A DNA stretch of 64,000 nt from GCA-002712045 sp028112705 (GTDB lineage: Bacteria > Pseudomonadota > Alphaproteobacteria > Rhodobacterales > Rhodobacteraceae), in assembly GCA_028112705.1 (NCBI GenBank), contig JAOGYN010000001.1:218285-282284 (forward strand). The letters are read 5' to 3'. Within the stretch, counting starts at the first letter, position 1. The number at the start of each line of letters is the position of its first letter. A model generated the notes under the pieces. It ran no database searches, was not told where the DNA came from, and saw only the letters and a program-made list of their open reading frames with translations. This document shows positions 41,691 through 51,325 of this stretch, piece by piece. Made by a program: the position numbers and the translations under genes.

Positions 41691-44525
41691 TTAATTTAGT
41701 AATGCTCGTAAATACTGACCAGTGTAACTTTTCTCACATTTAGCGACCTTTTCGGGCGTTCCAACACAAATGATTTCGCCACCACCGTCACCGCCTTCAG
41801 GTCCGATATCAATAATATGGTCAGCTGTTTTAACTACATCAAGATTATGTTCAATAACAATTACTGAGTTACCTTGATTTACTAATTCATGTAAAACTTC
41901 TAATAATTTCTTAACATCCTCAAAATGCAATCCGGTAGTTGGTTCGTCTAAAATATATAAAGTCCTGCCAGTAGCTCTTTTTGACAATTCTTTAGATAGT
42001 TTTACTCTTTGGGCCTCTCCGCCCGATAAGGTAGTCGCCTGTTGACCAACTTTGATATAGCCTAACCCTACCCGTTTTAATGCAGTCATTTTATCCCTAA
42101 TAGAAGGTACAGCTTTAAAAAAAATTTCAGCATCATCAACATTCATATCCAATATGTCTGCAATGCTTTTTCCCTTGAATAAAACCTCTAAGGTTTCACG
42201 ATTATATCTTTTACCTTTACAACTTTCACATGTCACGTACACATCAGGTAAAAAGTGCATTTCAATTTTTATTAATCCATCTCCTCTGCACGCCTCACAC
42301 CGACCACCCTTAACGTTAAAGCTAAACCTCCCAGGCTTATAACCACGGCTCTTCGCTTCAGGTAAGCCAGAAAACCACTCTCTAATTGGAGTAAATGCAC
42401 CAGTATAAGTTGCGGGATTTGATCTTGGAGTTCTACCAATAGCCCGCTGATCAATATCAATAATTTTATCAAGCACCTCTAAACCCTTGACTTCGTCACA
42501 AGGAGCTGGGGTCTGTCTGGCTCCATTCAACCGTAAGGAAGCAGTCTTAAACAACGTTTCTATAGTTAATGTAGATTTACCACCCCCAGAAACTCCAGTC
42601 ACACAAATAAACTGACCTAAAGGAAAGTTAACCGTAACATTTTTCAGGTTGTTACCAGTCGCATTAATAATTTCAATCTTCTTACCATTCCCTTTACGCC
42701 GTTTTTCAGGAACCTCTATTTTCTTCTTACCAATTAGATATTGTCCAGTTATTGAATTTTTATTTTTCTCAATCTGCAGTGGCGTACCAAAAGCAACTAC
42801 TTCACCGCCATTTATTCCTGCACCAGGTCCAATATCAAATACATAGTCAGCTGAACGTATAGCCTCTTCATCGTGCTCAACAACAATTACTGTATTACCC
42901 TGATCCCTTAAGTCTTTTAATGTTCCCAATAAACGATTATTATCTCTCTGATGTAATCCAATTGAGGGCTCATCTAGTACATACAAAACACCAGTTAAAC
43001 CGGAACCTATTTGACTTGCCAACCGTATTCTTTGACTTTCACCACCTGAAAGTGTTCCAGAGTTTCTTGATAAAGTTAAGTAATTCAAGCCAACATTAAC
43101 TAAGAAACCAAGCCTTTCCTGGATCTCCTTAATAATTGCCGCTGCTATCTCATTTTTTTGCTTTGTTAGGTTAGAACTAATTCCATTAATCCAAATTAAG
43201 GAATCACTGATAGAGTACTTAACCAATTCTCCAATATGTTGTTTACCAATTTTTACAGCTAATGCTTCAGGCTTTAATCTAAATCCATTACAGTGACCAC
43301 ATGATCTATTATTTTGATACCTCTCAAATTCCTCTCTTATCCAACTACTATCAGTTTCACGATATCGTCGTTCCATATTAGGTATTACACCTTCAAATGT
43401 TCGGGAAACGTTGTACACACGTCCACCTTCATCATACCTAAATGAAATTTCTTGATCTTGAGAACCATATAGCATTAGTTGTTTTACGTTCTCAGGTAAT
43501 TTATCCCAATTTGATTTAGGGTTAAAACCGTAGAAAGCAGACAGAGACTCTATCGTTTGGAGGAAATAAGGTGATTTTCCTTTTCTCCATGGTGCAATTG
43601 CCCCATCCACTAATGTGAGCTTACCATCAGGAACCACTAAACGTTCATCAAAAAATAATTCAACACCCAAACCATCACAGTTAGGACAGGCACCATAGGG
43701 AGCGTTAAAAGAGAATAATCTAGGTTCAATTTCTGGGATAGTAAAACCTGAAACAGGGCATGCAAATTTTTCAGAAAAAGTCATACGAGAGTTTTGCTTG
43801 TCATCAATAGTTTCAAATATTGCTATTCCATCCGCTAAATCTAATGCAGTTCTAAAGCTATCAGCTAAGCGATTTTCTATCCCAGATTTAATGATTATTC
43901 GATCCACAACCACATCAATATCATGGCGGAATTTTTTATCTAATGATGGTGGCTCATCTAGCTCATAAAACTCTCCATCAACTTTTATCCTTTGAAAACC
44001 TTTTTTTCTTAACTCAATAAATTCTTTTCGATATTCGCCTTTCCTGTCCCTAACAATAGGGGCCAACAAGTACCCTCGAGTTTCAAACGGGATTTTCATA
44101 GTGCGATCAACCATATCACTAACCTGCTGGGCTTCAATTGGTTCACCTGTAACTGGAGAATATGGCGTTCCAACTCTTGCAAAAAGCAACCTTAAATAAT
44201 CATATACTTCAGTAATCGTACCCACTGTGGAACGGGGGTTCTTTGAAGTGGTCTTTTGTTCTATAGAAATAGCAGGAGATAGCCCCGAAATATTGTCAAC
44301 ATCAGGTTTTTCCATCATATCTAAAAACTGCCTTGCATATGCAGACAAGCTCTCAACATAACGTCTCTGACCTTCAGCATAAATAGTATCAAAAGCTAAA
44401 GAAGATTTTCCCGAGCCTGATAGGCCAGTAATCACCACCAGCTTGTCCCGGGGAATATCTACATCAATAGACTTTAAATTATGCTCTCGTGCGCCGCGTA
44501 CTTTAATACTTTTTAATTCTGCCAT
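41691..44525 (-). CDS. uvrA: excinuclease ABC subunit A
   Basis: A 944-residue damage-recognition ATPase of nucleotide excision repair. Two ABC modules are visible: Walker A GLSGSGKSSLAF (near 35) and GVSGGGKSTLTIE (near 640), signature LSGGESQRIRL and LSGGEAQRVKL, and Walker B YVLDEPSIGL and YILDEPTTGLH. Zinc modules include CPNCDGLG, CGHCNGF and CEACRGDG...CESCKGKR. The first module reads CPVSG where E. coli has two Cys, a change common in alphaproteobacteria as I recall. It is divergent from ssb across a 430-base gap. Confidence 0.97.
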   Translation of the reverse strand: MAELKSIKVRGAREHNLKSIDVDIPRDKLVVITGLSGSGKSSLAFDTIYAEGQRRYVESLSAYARQFLDMMEKPDVDNISGLSPAISIEQKTTSKNPRSTVGTITEVYDYLRLLFARVGTPYSPVTGEPIEAQQVSDMVDRTMKIPFETRGYLLAPIVRDRKGEYRKEFIELRKKGFQRIKVDGEFYELDEPPSLDKKFRHDIDVVVDRIIIKSGIENRLADSFRTALDLADGIAIFETIDDKQNSRMTFSEKFACPVSGFTIPEIEPRLFSFNAPYGACPNCDGLGVELFFDERLVVPDGKLTLVDGAIAPWRKGKSPYFLQTIESLSAFYGFNPKSNWDKLPENVKQLMLYGSQDQEISFRYDEGGRVYNVSRTFEGVIPNMERRYRETDSSWIREEFERYQNNRSCGHCNGFRLKPEALAVKIGKQHIGELVKYSISDSLIWINGISSNLTKQKNEIAAAIIKEIQERLGFLVNVGLNYLTLSRNSGTLSGGESQRIRLASQIGSGLTGVLYVLDEPSIGLHQRDNNRLLGTLKDLRDQGNTVIVVEHDEEAIRSADYVFDIGPGAGINGGEVVAFGTPLQIEKNKNSITGQYLIGKKKIEVPEKRRKGNGKKIEIINATGNNLKNVTVNFPLGQFICVTGVSGGGKSTLTIETLFKTASLRLNGARQTPAPCDEVKGLEVLDKIIDIDQRAIGRTPRSNPATYTGAFTPIREWFSGLPEAKSRGYKPGRFSFNVKGGRCEACRGDGLIKIEMHFLPDVYVTCESCKGKRYNRETLEVLFKGKSIADILDMNVDDAEIFFKAVPSIRDKMTALKRVGLGYIKVGQQATTLSGGEAQRVKLSKELSKRATGRTLYILDEPTTGLHFEDVKKLLEVLHELVNQGNSVIVIEHNLDVVKTADHIIDIGPEGGDGGGEIICVGTPEKVAKCEKSYTGQYLRALLN

Positions 44526-44957
44526 TTTTTTACCAATAAATATACATGTTCATATAGTACAAAGTTTATTAATGACGATGTTATTAATAAACTCTATAGA
44601 TCATATTTTAAATTTGTCCTCACTATTTTAATATTGGGCTCTACAAATCAGGACTTAAAGGGAGAATACCTTGGACACAATCGCAATTCTAATTCCAGTA
44701 CTTAAATAGGCCGCAACATTAAGTGAATTAATGATTGAATTAGAAAAAAACTGCAGCTTGTTTTCAAAATCATATCGCTAAATATCCAGATTTTAAAAAT
44801 ACGAACAAGTTACTAAGTACAAATTTTGATCAATAAAGTAACATATCTATTTTTAAATTTTAAAATATCGAATTATAGCTTAAAAATACCTTTTCTTTGA
44901 GCCATTCCAATGCTCTAATAGTAATAACATATTTCAGATTCTTTAAGGAGAAATTTA
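44526..44957. other. long A/T-rich gap between uvrA and ssb
   Basis: About 430 bases without an intact gene. It must carry the divergent uvrA and ssb promoters; none is convincing. From a TTG at 44671, preceded by AGGGAG, a frame reads LDTIAILIPVLK, TAG, AATLSELMIELEKN..., TAA, which could be the start of a broken gene (N-terminus loosely like family-2 glycosyltransferases). No alphaproteobacterial SOS box (GTTC-N7-GTTC) was found near either gene. Confidence 0.4.
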
Positions 44958-45443
44958 ATGGCTGGTTCTGTAAATAAAGTAATTATAGTTGGTAATTTAG
45001 GTAGCGACCCGGAAGTTAGAACATTTCCATCAGGTGGTAAGGTTTGTAATTTTAGCGTCGCAACATCCGAAAGGTGGAAAGACAAAAATACTGGTGAGAA
45101 TAGAGATAGAACCGAATGGCATAGAGTTGAGATAACTTCTGAACCTTTAGTGCGAATTGCTGAACAATATCTTAAAAAGGGATCATCAGTTTACATAGAA
45201 GGTCAATTACAAACACAAAAATGGCAAGACCAATCTGGACAAGATAAATATACAACAAAAGTAGTAATGCGGCCCTATAGTAGCCAATTGACAATGCTAG
45301 GAAGTAGAAGTGACAGTAGTAATAATGATGGCTTTAATACTGGTGGCGAGCAAAGTGGGTATGATCAAAATTCTGCAAATATCGAGGGAAGCGGAAATCA
45401 AACAAATTTGTCTAGTGACTTAGATGATGAAATTCCTTTTTAA
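44958..45443 (+). CDS. ssb: single-stranded DNA-binding protein
   Basis: A 161-residue SSB with an N-terminal OB fold (SVNKVIIVGNLGSDPEVRTFPSGGKVCNFSVATSERW, ...TEWHRV..., YIEGQLQTQKWQDQSG), a Gly/Ser/Asn-rich linker and the acidic C-terminal tip DDEIPF that recruits repair and replication proteins. It is a tetramer in the cytoplasm. AAGGAGA lies before the ATG. It is divergent from uvrA as in many proteobacteria. Confidence 0.96.
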   Translation: MAGSVNKVIIVGNLGSDPEVRTFPSGGKVCNFSVATSERWKDKNTGENRDRTEWHRVEITSEPLVRIAEQYLKKGSSVYIEGQLQTQKWQDQSGQDKYTTKVVMRPYSSQLTMLGSRSDSSNNDGFNTGGEQSGYDQNSANIEGSGNQTNLSSDLDDEIPF

Positions 45444-45496
45444 ACAGTATGTTGCAGTGGATATCTTAAGATAAATATATAAAAAAAACTATCTTA

Positions 45497-45570
45497 GTAT
45501 TTGTTAAATTTCAAATACATTTATATTTTCTTTTTAACCTGTTTTAATTGCAAATACATATAGTATTTGC
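45497..45570. repeat. two inverted pairs of GTATTTG/CAAATAC upstream of gyrA
   Basis: GTATTTG (45497-45503) and CAAATAC (45512-45518) form the first pair; GCAAATAC (45550-45557) and GTATTTGC (45563-45570) form the second in the opposite orientation. The second pair lies within the predicted gyrA promoter, between and over the -35 and -10 boxes. It looks like a pair of operator sites. Confidence 0.65.
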
Positions 45571-45576
45571 TATACT
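45548..45576 (+). promoter_or_regulatory. predicted gyrA promoter
   Basis: TTGCAA (45548-45553), a 17-base spacer and TATACT (45571-45576), giving a leader of about 35 bases. The spacer contains an inverted repeat, so promoter activity may depend on a bound regulator or on DNA geometry. Confidence 0.5.
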
Positions 45577-45618
45577 AATAACTACAAAATGTAGATAATT
45601 TAAGCTGTAGGCGCAACT

Positions 45619-48348
45619 ATGAGTGACACTCCTGAAAACGACAATGATCTAACCGAAAAAGAAACCCATTTTCATCAACACGACGGACCCACTATAGCTA
45701 TAGAAGACGAGATGAAAACATCTTATCTAGACTATGCAATGAGTGTGATAGTTTCGCGTGCAATTCCAGATCTTCGTGATGGTTTAAAGCCCGTTCACCG
45801 TAGAATTTTATATGCCATGCATGAAACAAATAACACTTTTGACAAATCTTACAGAAAGTCTGCACGACCTGTTGGAGATGTAATGGGTAAATATCACCCC
45901 CATGGTGACGGGGCAATATATGATGCACTTGTGAGGATGGCTCAAGATTTTTCTATGTCACTTCCATTATTAGATGGACAAGGCAACTTTGGGTCGATGG
46001 ATGGAGATAATGCAGCAGCAATGCGTTATACCGAAGTTAGGATGGAAAAAGTAGCTAACGCACTTTTGTCAGATATCGAAAAAGATACAGTTGATTTCCA
46101 GGACAACTATGATGGAAAAGATCGTGAACCGTCTGTTTTACCAGCGAAATACCCAAATATGTTAGTAAATGGAGCCGGAGGAATTGCGGTCGGTATGGCA
46201 ACCAATATACCACCTCACAATTTAGGTGAAATAATCAATGCCACTTTAGCACTGATTGAGGAGCCAGACTTAACTTCTGAAGCACTTACACAGCATGTTC
46301 CAGCACCCGATTTCCCGACAGGTGGTTTAATTTTAGGCATAGGTGGAGCAAGAAAGGCATACACTGAAGGCCGGGGAAGCGTGATAATTAGATCAAAAAC
46401 CCAAATTGAGGAAATTAGAAAAGATCGATTTGCAATAATTATATCTGAAATACCTTACCAAGTTAATAAGGCATCAATGATCGAGAAAATAGCCGAAATG
46501 GCTCGTGACAAAAGAATTGAAGGGATTGCGCACGTTCAAGATGAAAGTGACAGAACTGGCGTTCGAGTTGTTGTCGAATTAAAACGCGATGCAACAGCTG
46601 AAGTTGTCTTGAACCAATTATTTAAATTTACACCAATGCAAACAAGTTTTGGATGCAACATGCTTGCATTAAATGGTGGAAGGCCAGAGCAATTAACACT
46701 TCGAAGATTCTTGACGAGTTTTCTGAAATTCAGAGAAGAAGTCGTTGCTCGAAGAACAGCCTTTGAACTGAGAAAAGCACGCGAGCGAAGTCACATCTTA
46801 TGTGGGTTAGCCGCAGCTGTGTCTAATGTTGATGAAATAGTGGCAACAATTCGGGGATCAGCTGATCCTGCTGAAGCAAGAGCCAAATTGATGTCTCGTA
46901 GATGGCCAGCAAAAGATATAATTGAATTTATACAATTAATTGATGATCCAACACATCCAATCAATGAAGATGGAAGTTATAATCTCTCTGAAACTCAAGC
47001 AAGGGCAATACTTGAATTAAGATTACAAAGATTGACCGCAATTGGTGTAAAAGAGGTTACAGACGAACTACAGGAATTGGCAGATAAAATTCGTGAATTT
47101 TTGGACATATTACGTAGCCGCGATCGAATAATGGAAATTATTTCTAACGAACTTAAAGATATACAAGAAAACTTTGCAGTGCCAAGGCGTTCAGAAATAA
47201 TTGATTACATCGATAATATGGAGGACGAAGATCTTATTGAACGTGAAGATATGGTCGTAACTATAACTTCAGGTGGGTATATAAAGAGAACCGCTCTTGC
47301 AGAATACAGGGAACAAAAACGTGGTGGTAAAGGCTCCCAAGGAATGACTACCAAAGAAGATGACGTAGTTACACAATTATTTGTGGCAAACACTCACACA
47401 CCTTTACTATTTTTCACAACAGACGGAATGGCATACAAACTAAAAACTTGGCGCTTACCGAGGGGTGGTAGAAATACAAAAGGAAAAGCAATAGTAAATA
47501 TTCTTCCAATTAATCAGGGTGTTTCAATTGCTGCTATAATGCCAGTAGATGCACCAGAAGAAGATTGGGAGAATTTACAAATTGTGTTTGCGACCTCTAG
47601 TGGAGGCGTCAGAAGAAACGCACTTTCCGACTTTACAAATGTAAGATCTAACGGAAAAATTGCAATGAAATTACCTGAAAATGTCTTATTAGTTAATGCC
47701 AGAATTTGCGACGAAAATATGGATTTCTTATTAACTACTGAAATGGGTAAGGCAATAAGATTTTCCGTAAATGCTGTAAGAATATTTAAAGGTAGAGATA
47801 GCATCGGAGTCAGAGGTATAAAGCTCGCAGCTGGCGACAATGTAGTATCGATGGCTGTAATACACCATGTAGATGTAACAAGCGAAGAACGGTCTGCATA
47901 TTTTAAAATGCGCAGAGCAATAACCGGCGATGAAACAGGTGAAAGTAAAGAAACTGCCTCAGCTCTTTCACAGGAACGTTATGCGGAACTTTCTGCTTTA
48001 GAAGAGTGGATACTTGCAATTACAGCGTCTGGATTTGGAAAACGCTCGTCAGCGCATGAATATCGGGTAAGTGGTCGCGGTGGACAAGGGATAACTGCAG
48101 CAAACCTGACACGTAGAGAGGACAGAATTGTTGCCAGTTTTACAGTAGAAGAAGAAGATCAAATTATGTTGGTTACATCAACTGGCCAATCGATCAGATG
48201 TCCAGTTCAAGGCATATCAAGACAAGGAAGATCGTCATCTGGCGTAAGGGTTTTTAATACAGCTGAAGAGGAAAAAGTGGTCTCTGTTGCTTGGATTGCA
48301 GAACAAAATCAAGAAGATGATGAAACCGAGGATGATAGCGAAAATTAA
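45619..48348 (+). CDS. gyrA: DNA gyrase subunit A
   Basis: A 909-residue gyrase A. Winged-helix catalytic part with Tyr137 in AAAMRYTEVRM, the quinolone region KYHPHGDGAIYDALVRMAQDFSM (residues 91-113), and the GyrA-box QKRGGKG near 565 in the C-terminal beta-pinwheel, which separates it from ParC. An acidic tail ends the protein. At the position of E. coli Ser83 there is Gly98, while the Asp87 equivalent (Asp102) is kept. A 39-base gap leads to trmFO. Confidence 0.97.
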   Translation: MSDTPENDNDLTEKETHFHQHDGPTIAIEDEMKTSYLDYAMSVIVSRAIPDLRDGLKPVHRRILYAMHETNNTFDKSYRKSARPVGDVMGKYHPHGDGAIYDALVRMAQDFSMSLPLLDGQGNFGSMDGDNAAAMRYTEVRMEKVANALLSDIEKDTVDFQDNYDGKDREPSVLPAKYPNMLVNGAGGIAVGMATNIPPHNLGEIINATLALIEEPDLTSEALTQHVPAPDFPTGGLILGIGGARKAYTEGRGSVIIRSKTQIEEIRKDRFAIIISEIPYQVNKASMIEKIAEMARDKRIEGIAHVQDESDRTGVRVVVELKRDATAEVVLNQLFKFTPMQTSFGCNMLALNGGRPEQLTLRRFLTSFLKFREEVVARRTAFELRKARERSHILCGLAAAVSNVDEIVATIRGSADPAEARAKLMSRRWPAKDIIEFIQLIDDPTHPINEDGSYNLSETQARAILELRLQRLTAIGVKEVTDELQELADKIREFLDILRSRDRIMEIISNELKDIQENFAVPRRSEIIDYIDNMEDEDLIEREDMVVTITSGGYIKRTALAEYREQKRGGKGSQGMTTKEDDVVTQLFVANTHTPLLFFTTDGMAYKLKTWRLPRGGRNTKGKAIVNILPINQGVSIAAIMPVDAPEEDWENLQIVFATSSGGVRRNALSDFTNVRSNGKIAMKLPENVLLVNARICDENMDFLLTTEMGKAIRFSVNAVRIFKGRDSIGVRGIKLAAGDNVVSMAVIHHVDVTSEERSAYFKMRRAITGDETGESKETASALSQERYAELSALEEWILAITASGFGKRSSAHEYRVSGRGGQGITAANLTRREDRIVASFTVEEEDQIMLVTSTGQSIRCPVQGISRQGRSSSGVRVFNTAEEEKVVSVAWIAEQNQEDDETEDDSEN

Positions 48349-48386
48349 ATACGTGAAATCTATTAGTTAGGTGTCTTTTTAAGCAC

Positions 48387-49733
48387 ATGAATAAAACATT
48401 ACATATAATTGGAGCCGGAATGGCAGGCTCTGAAGCCGCTTGGCAAGCTGCAAATCAAGACGTCAATGTTATTATTTACGAAATGCGCCCAAAAATAAAA
48501 ACTTTTGCTCATCAAACAGAAAACTTTGCTGAGATGGTGTGTTCAAATAGTTTCCGGTCAAATGATAGTGAAACTAACGCTGTTGGACTATTACATTGGG
48601 AAATGAAAGCAGCAGATGGCCTAATTATTAAAACAGCAGAAAAATACCGATTACCTGCAGGAGGTGCGTTAGCAGTTGATCGAATACTATTGTCAGAAGA
48701 AATAACTACAAAACTTAAAAATCATCCCAATATTAAGTTTTCCAATAAAGAGGTGACTGACTTACCTCCATCAAAGGACGGTAAAACAATTGTTGCAACA
48801 GGCCCCCTCACCTCTAGTAAATTGGCAAATGCGATCTTGGAGGTTACTGGGCAAGAATCTCTTGCGTTCTTTGATGCAATTGCACCAATTATTCATACAG
48901 ATAGCGTTGATTTGAGCAAAACTTGGTATCAATCAAGATATGACAAAGGCGACACTGAGATCGAAAAAAAAGCTTATTTAAATTGCCCTATGAACAAACA
49001 ACAATATGATTGTTTTATAAACGCTCTTTTAGAGGCTGAGTATACTGAATTTAAACCTGGAGAGATCGACGAAACTCCATACTTTGAAGGCTGCCTACCA
49101 ATCGAAGTAATGGCTCAAAGAGGTCATGAGACGTTACGGTTTGGTCCTATGAAACCAGTAGGACTAACAAACCCCCATAATCCAAGTGAGAAACCTCATG
49201 CAGTTGTGCAATTAAGGCAGGATAACAAGCTTGGGACACTGCTGAATATTGTTGGGTTTCAAACCAAAATGAAATACGGATCGCAGCTAGAAGTATTGAA
49301 AATGATCCCTGGTCTCGAAAATGCAAACTTTGCTCGACTAGGCGGAATACATCGCAATACTTTCATCAACTCTCCCACACTCTTGGATCACGAAATGAGA
49401 TTGAAAACCCATAAACATATTCGTTTTGCCGGACAAATAACTGGAGTAGAGGGTTATGTTGAAAGTGCGGCGATGGGTTTATTAGCTGCTAGATTGGCAA
49501 TAAATGAAATAAAAGGGAAGAAATCTGAGTTACCACCAATCGAAACTGCAACTGGATCCCTATTAAATCATATTACTAAAGGAGCAAATAAAGATACCTT
49601 TCAACCAATGAATGTAAACTTTGGACTTTTTCCACCAGTTTTAGGTGTAAAAAATGGTCGTAGAAACCGTAAAGAACGATATCAGGCATACACCGAAAGA
49701 GCTAAACAAGCGTGGTTAAGTTGGCTAAAATAA
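48387..49733 (+). CDS. trmFO: methylenetetrahydrofolate-tRNA-(uracil-5-)-methyltransferase
   Basis: A 448-residue FAD/folate-dependent enzyme making m5U54 in the tRNA T-loop. The N-terminal dinucleotide motif is LHIIGAGMAGSEAAWQAA, with EMRP and EMVCSNSFRSNDSETNAVGLLHWEM (catalytic Cys region) following, then PYFEGCLPIEVMAQRGHETLRFGPMKPVGL. Family length is normal. Common in alphaproteobacteria and Firmicutes in place of TrmA. It lies between gyrA and gluQ. Confidence 0.96.
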   Translation: MNKTLHIIGAGMAGSEAAWQAANQDVNVIIYEMRPKIKTFAHQTENFAEMVCSNSFRSNDSETNAVGLLHWEMKAADGLIIKTAEKYRLPAGGALAVDRILLSEEITTKLKNHPNIKFSNKEVTDLPPSKDGKTIVATGPLTSSKLANAILEVTGQESLAFFDAIAPIIHTDSVDLSKTWYQSRYDKGDTEIEKKAYLNCPMNKQQYDCFINALLEAEYTEFKPGEIDETPYFEGCLPIEVMAQRGHETLRFGPMKPVGLTNPHNPSEKPHAVVQLRQDNKLGTLLNIVGFQTKMKYGSQLEVLKMIPGLENANFARLGGIHRNTFINSPTLLDHEMRLKTHKHIRFAGQITGVEGYVESAAMGLLAARLAINEIKGKKSELPPIETATGSLLNHITKGANKDTFQPMNVNFGLFPPVLGVKNGRRNRKERYQAYTERAKQAWLSWLK

Positions 49734-49756
49734 CTTAATTTAAAGGATAGAAAAAA

Positions 49757-50587
49757 GTGCCAACAAGATTTGCACCCTCTCCAACAGGATTTCTTCACTT
49801 AGGCCATGCATATTCAGCCTTAACCGCATGGGAAATATGTCAAAAAAATGACAAACGTTTTATATTACGGATTGAAGATATCGACTACCAAAGATGTAAA
49901 CCAGAATATGAGCAAAGTATTTTGAAAGATTTACACTGGTTAGGAATCAAATGGGAAGAACCTATTTTAAAACAAAATACAAGGTTAAGTACGTATAAAG
50001 AAGTAATTGAAATACTTATGAATAAAAATTTACTATACCCTTGCTCGTGTACGAGAAAGGGTATCAATCAGGCACTCTTAGCCCCGCAAAACGCATCTCC
50101 CACTACAAATTATCCCGGCACTTGTAGGTTGAGGTTGATGTCTGAAAAAAATAAAACTGATAATATAAGATTAAATGTTAATAAAGCAATGTGTTATATT
50201 AAAAACTTAAATATTAAAAACTTAACTTTTACTGATAATTTTTATAAAAATATTAAACATCAAATAAATAAAAACTCACCATATTTGCAAGATGATATAA
50301 TAATAGCAAGAAAAGACATTGGAACTTCGTACCACTTAAGTGTTGTTGTGGATGATGCGTATCAGGGTATTACTCACGTCGTGCGTGGTGATGATCTTCT
50401 TCATTCGACGCCAATACAAAGATTGTTACAGGCTATATTGGGACTACCCGAGCCTATGTACCACCATCATAAACTCATTAAAGATAATAATGATAATAAA
50501 TTGGCAAAACGCCTTTTATCAAAGCCTTTGCGTAGTTATATTAATGACGGATTAACAATTATTGATTTAAAAAATAAATTTATTTAA
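49757..50587 (+). CDS. gluQ: glutamyl-Q tRNA(Asp) synthetase
   Basis: A 276-residue paralogue of the GluRS catalytic domain without an anticodon-binding domain; attaches glutamate to queuosine 34 of tRNA(Asp). Seen are TRFAPSPTGFLHLGHAYSALTAW (HIGH-type), RIEDID, a zinc site CSCTRKG...YPGTCR, VVDDAYQGITHVVRGDDLLHSTP and KLAKR in place of KMSKS. The start is GTG at 49757 (MPTRFAPSP). It follows trmFO by 23 bases. A Lys/Asn-rich central insert is unusually A/T-biased. Confidence 0.92.
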   Translation: MPTRFAPSPTGFLHLGHAYSALTAWEICQKNDKRFILRIEDIDYQRCKPEYEQSILKDLHWLGIKWEEPILKQNTRLSTYKEVIEILMNKNLLYPCSCTRKGINQALLAPQNASPTTNYPGTCRLRLMSEKNKTDNIRLNVNKAMCYIKNLNIKNLTFTDNFYKNIKHQINKNSPYLQDDIIIARKDIGTSYHLSVVVDDAYQGITHVVRGDDLLHSTPIQRLLQAILGLPEPMYHHHKLIKDNNDNKLAKRLLSKPLRSYINDGLTIIDLKNKFI

Positions 50588-50677
50588 TAAATGAATTACA
50601 AAGTACATTAAACTATTGATTTATATTAATTAAACCTTTTATTGTTAGAAAAATTTAATACGGTGCACGGTAAATAA

Positions 50678-51121
50678 ATGTCAAACGAAACAGATTTAAT
50701 CAACTTATATTCTACAAAAATACTAAGCTTAGCAGCTAAAATTCCCTTAAATAAACGATTAATAAATCCTCATGCAACTGTCAGAAAACACTCACCTATC
50801 TGTGGATCTACTGTAATAGTTGATATTAAGATAATAAACGATGTTGTGATGGAATACGGTCAAGACGTTAAAGCATGCGCATTAGGACAAGCTGCTGCTT
50901 CCGTTCTAGGACAAAAAATTATCGGCTTATCAGTAGAAGAAATTAAAATTGGTAGAGATCAATTGGGCCATATGTTGACTAATGATGGACCAGTCCCAGA
51001 TGCACCTTTTGAAGGGTTTGAGCCGTTAAAATCTGCTAAGACATATACGAACAGACACTCATCAATTATGTTAGCTATAGAGGCTACATTAGATGCGATA
51101 GATCAGTGTGATCCAGAATAA
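50678..51121 (+). CDS. Fe-S cluster assembly scaffold, NifU/IscU-like
   Basis: A 147-residue protein related to the IscU/NifU N-terminal scaffold, of the alphaproteobacterial stand-alone type. Cysteines in HSPICGST and VKACALGQAAAS occupy two of the usual cluster-ligand positions, and the final segment TLDAIDQCDPE contributes a third. The opening NLYSTKILSLAAKIPLNKRL is typical. It may act with the SUF system, to which sufE in this window belongs. Confidence 0.82.
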   Translation: MSNETDLINLYSTKILSLAAKIPLNKRLINPHATVRKHSPICGSTVIVDIKIINDVVMEYGQDVKACALGQAAASVLGQKIIGLSVEEIKIGRDQLGHMLTNDGPVPDAPFEGFEPLKSAKTYTNRHSSIMLAIEATLDAIDQCDPE

Positions 51122-51128
51122 CAATCTG

Positions 51129-51251
51129 TTATAAAAAAGATGGAATGTAGAGAACTGTCAAAAGTGAAATTACTATTAAGCCACACGCAATTGAGTCGAT
51201 TAATAAGGTTTTGTTTGAATATTTAATTATTCTTTGCGTTTCTTTAATCAT
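51129..51251 (-). CDS. small membrane protein of 40 residues
   Basis: From ATG 51251 the product starts MIKETQRIIKYSNKT and ends in a hydrophobic helix (LIDSIACGLIVISLLTVLYIPSFL), so it is a single-span micro-protein. A strong AAGGAG lies nine bases before this ATG, which supports it over a longer 60-codon reading from 51311. It lies 74 bases downstream of recG on the same strand. No family is recognised with confidence. Confidence 0.5.
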   Translation of the reverse strand: MIKETQRIIKYSNKTLLIDSIACGLIVISLLTVLYIPSFL

Positions 51252-51325
51252 ACGTTTGTTCTCCTTGTGTTCCACATTAGTAACAACACAAAAGGAACAT
51301 AACAAGAACATATTTTAAATAATTG

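Noticed and set aside
43720..43790. UvrA first zinc module has CPVSG with one Cys fewer than E. coli
   Set aside because: From memory many alphaproteobacterial UvrA proteins share this change; it is not a defect in this gene.
44526..44957. SOS (LexA) box upstream of uvrA or ssb
   Set aside because: No GTTC-N7-GTTC or its complement was found; GTAC/GAAC words near 44550 do not have the right spacing.
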